Origin: Cordylochernes scorpioides
Lineage: Eukaryota > Arthropoda > Arachnida > Pseudoscorpiones > Chernetidae
Direction: 5' to 3'
Assembly: GCA_030710605.1 (NCBI GenBank)
Contig: CP092884.1
Span: forward strand, 21,371,483-21,435,482
DNA: 64,000 nucleotides
The notes under the pieces were generated by a model that ran no database searches, was not told the origin of the DNA, and saw nothing but the letters and a program-made list of their open reading frames with translations. Position 1 is the first letter of the stretch; each line of letters starts with the position of its first letter. Below, piece by piece: positions 63,560-64,000 of this stretch. A program made the position numbers and the translations under genes.

Positions 63560-64000
63560 GAAGAAAAGCAATTGTCAATAGAGCAAGCGTCAATAAAGAA
63601 AATTAGTCTGTCAAAGAAGGCCGTTCTGTACGACGAATAGTAAACTCGCCAAATAAGACCGGTCTCAACCAAAGGCAGCAAATCCATCAAAGAAAGTCTC
63701 TCTCGACAAGAAATGGAAACCCGCCAAAGAAGGTTGTGTTTACAACGAAAAATATTATACTAGTAAAAGAAGGTCGTTATGAATAAAGTAGTATAAAGAA
63801 AATAGTAAACCTGTCAAAAAAGGCTGTTCTCGACGATGAATAGCAAACCCGCAAAAGAAGGCTGTTCTCAACGAAAAAGAGTAAAACCATCATATAAGGC
63901 TGTTCTCAAAAATGAAATATAAATTCGCCAAAGAAGGCCGTTCTTAACGATGACTAATAAACCCGTCATAGAAGGTCGCTTTCAACAATAAATAGTAAAT
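63560..64000. repeat. Diverged 38-bp minisatellite running off the right edge
   Basis: The unit resembles GTCAAAAAAGGCTGTTCTCG followed by ACGATGAATAGCAAACCC. It is clearest at 63810-64000, and more diverged units reach back to about 63560. No coding frame persists across it. Confidence 0.7.

Overview
This window looks like transposon-packed intergenic DNA from an arthropod nuclear genome. An arachnid is my best guess, but that is inference. It is AT-rich, has no operons or dense gene order, and nearly everything recognisable is a mobile element: LTR retrotransposons (Copia, Gypsy), non-LTR retrotransposons, a Penelope fragment, Tc1/mariner, hAT, pogo/Tigger, many Helitron-like elements, tRNA-derived SINEs, foldback repeats and satellites. 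I see no convincing complete host gene. One 57-codon ORF with a signal-peptide-like start (35489-35662) is the only host-exon candidate.

Layout. 1-1186: 5' end of a Copia element running off the left edge, with a Helitron inserted beside its primer-binding site. 1374-3035: deleted Tigger element and a LINE RNase H remnant. 3337-6712: Helitron carrying a 5'-truncated LINE with a long open reverse-transcriptase frame. 6713-12610: foldback, Helitrons, a LINE scrap split by a SINE cluster, a 73-bp minisatellite and a Penelope GIY-YIG remnant. 12617-19255: copy A of an unfamiliar DNA-transposon-like gene, split by a hAT element with a perfect 8-bp duplication and cut by Helitrons. 19256-25856: mostly degraded repeats, including a probable dead Gypsy element. 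25857-31052: young Copia element with a mariner in one LTR. 31097-35162: Helitron ends, SINEs, and copy B of the unfamiliar gene, split by an apparently intact mariner. 36060-40860: two LINE copies. 40900-44015: hairpin and palindrome repeats. 44016-56890: copy C of the unfamiliar element, containing an old Copia (A), which in turn contains a younger Copia (B) and a mariner. 57399-61698: structurally complete Gypsy element with one open 1302-codon gag-pol frame. 61704-64000: a SINE, a hairpin repeat and a 38-bp minisatellite at the right edge.

The most interesting item is the unfamiliar gene present in three copies. It encodes a conserved protein with an N-terminal CxxC zinc-finger-like start. 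The visible copy ends have inverted termini (CACTAGTACACA in copy C; CACTGGTC/CACAGGTC in A and B) next to TAA or TTA, as expected of a DNA transposon with 3-bp target duplications. I cannot place its protein in a superfamily I can name.

The nesting gives a relative clock. Copy C predates Copia A (LTRs roughly 3-4% different by eye), which predates Copia B (about 3 differences in 208 bp). The Copia at 25857 is younger (about 1 difference in 231 bp), and the mariner in its LTR is younger still.
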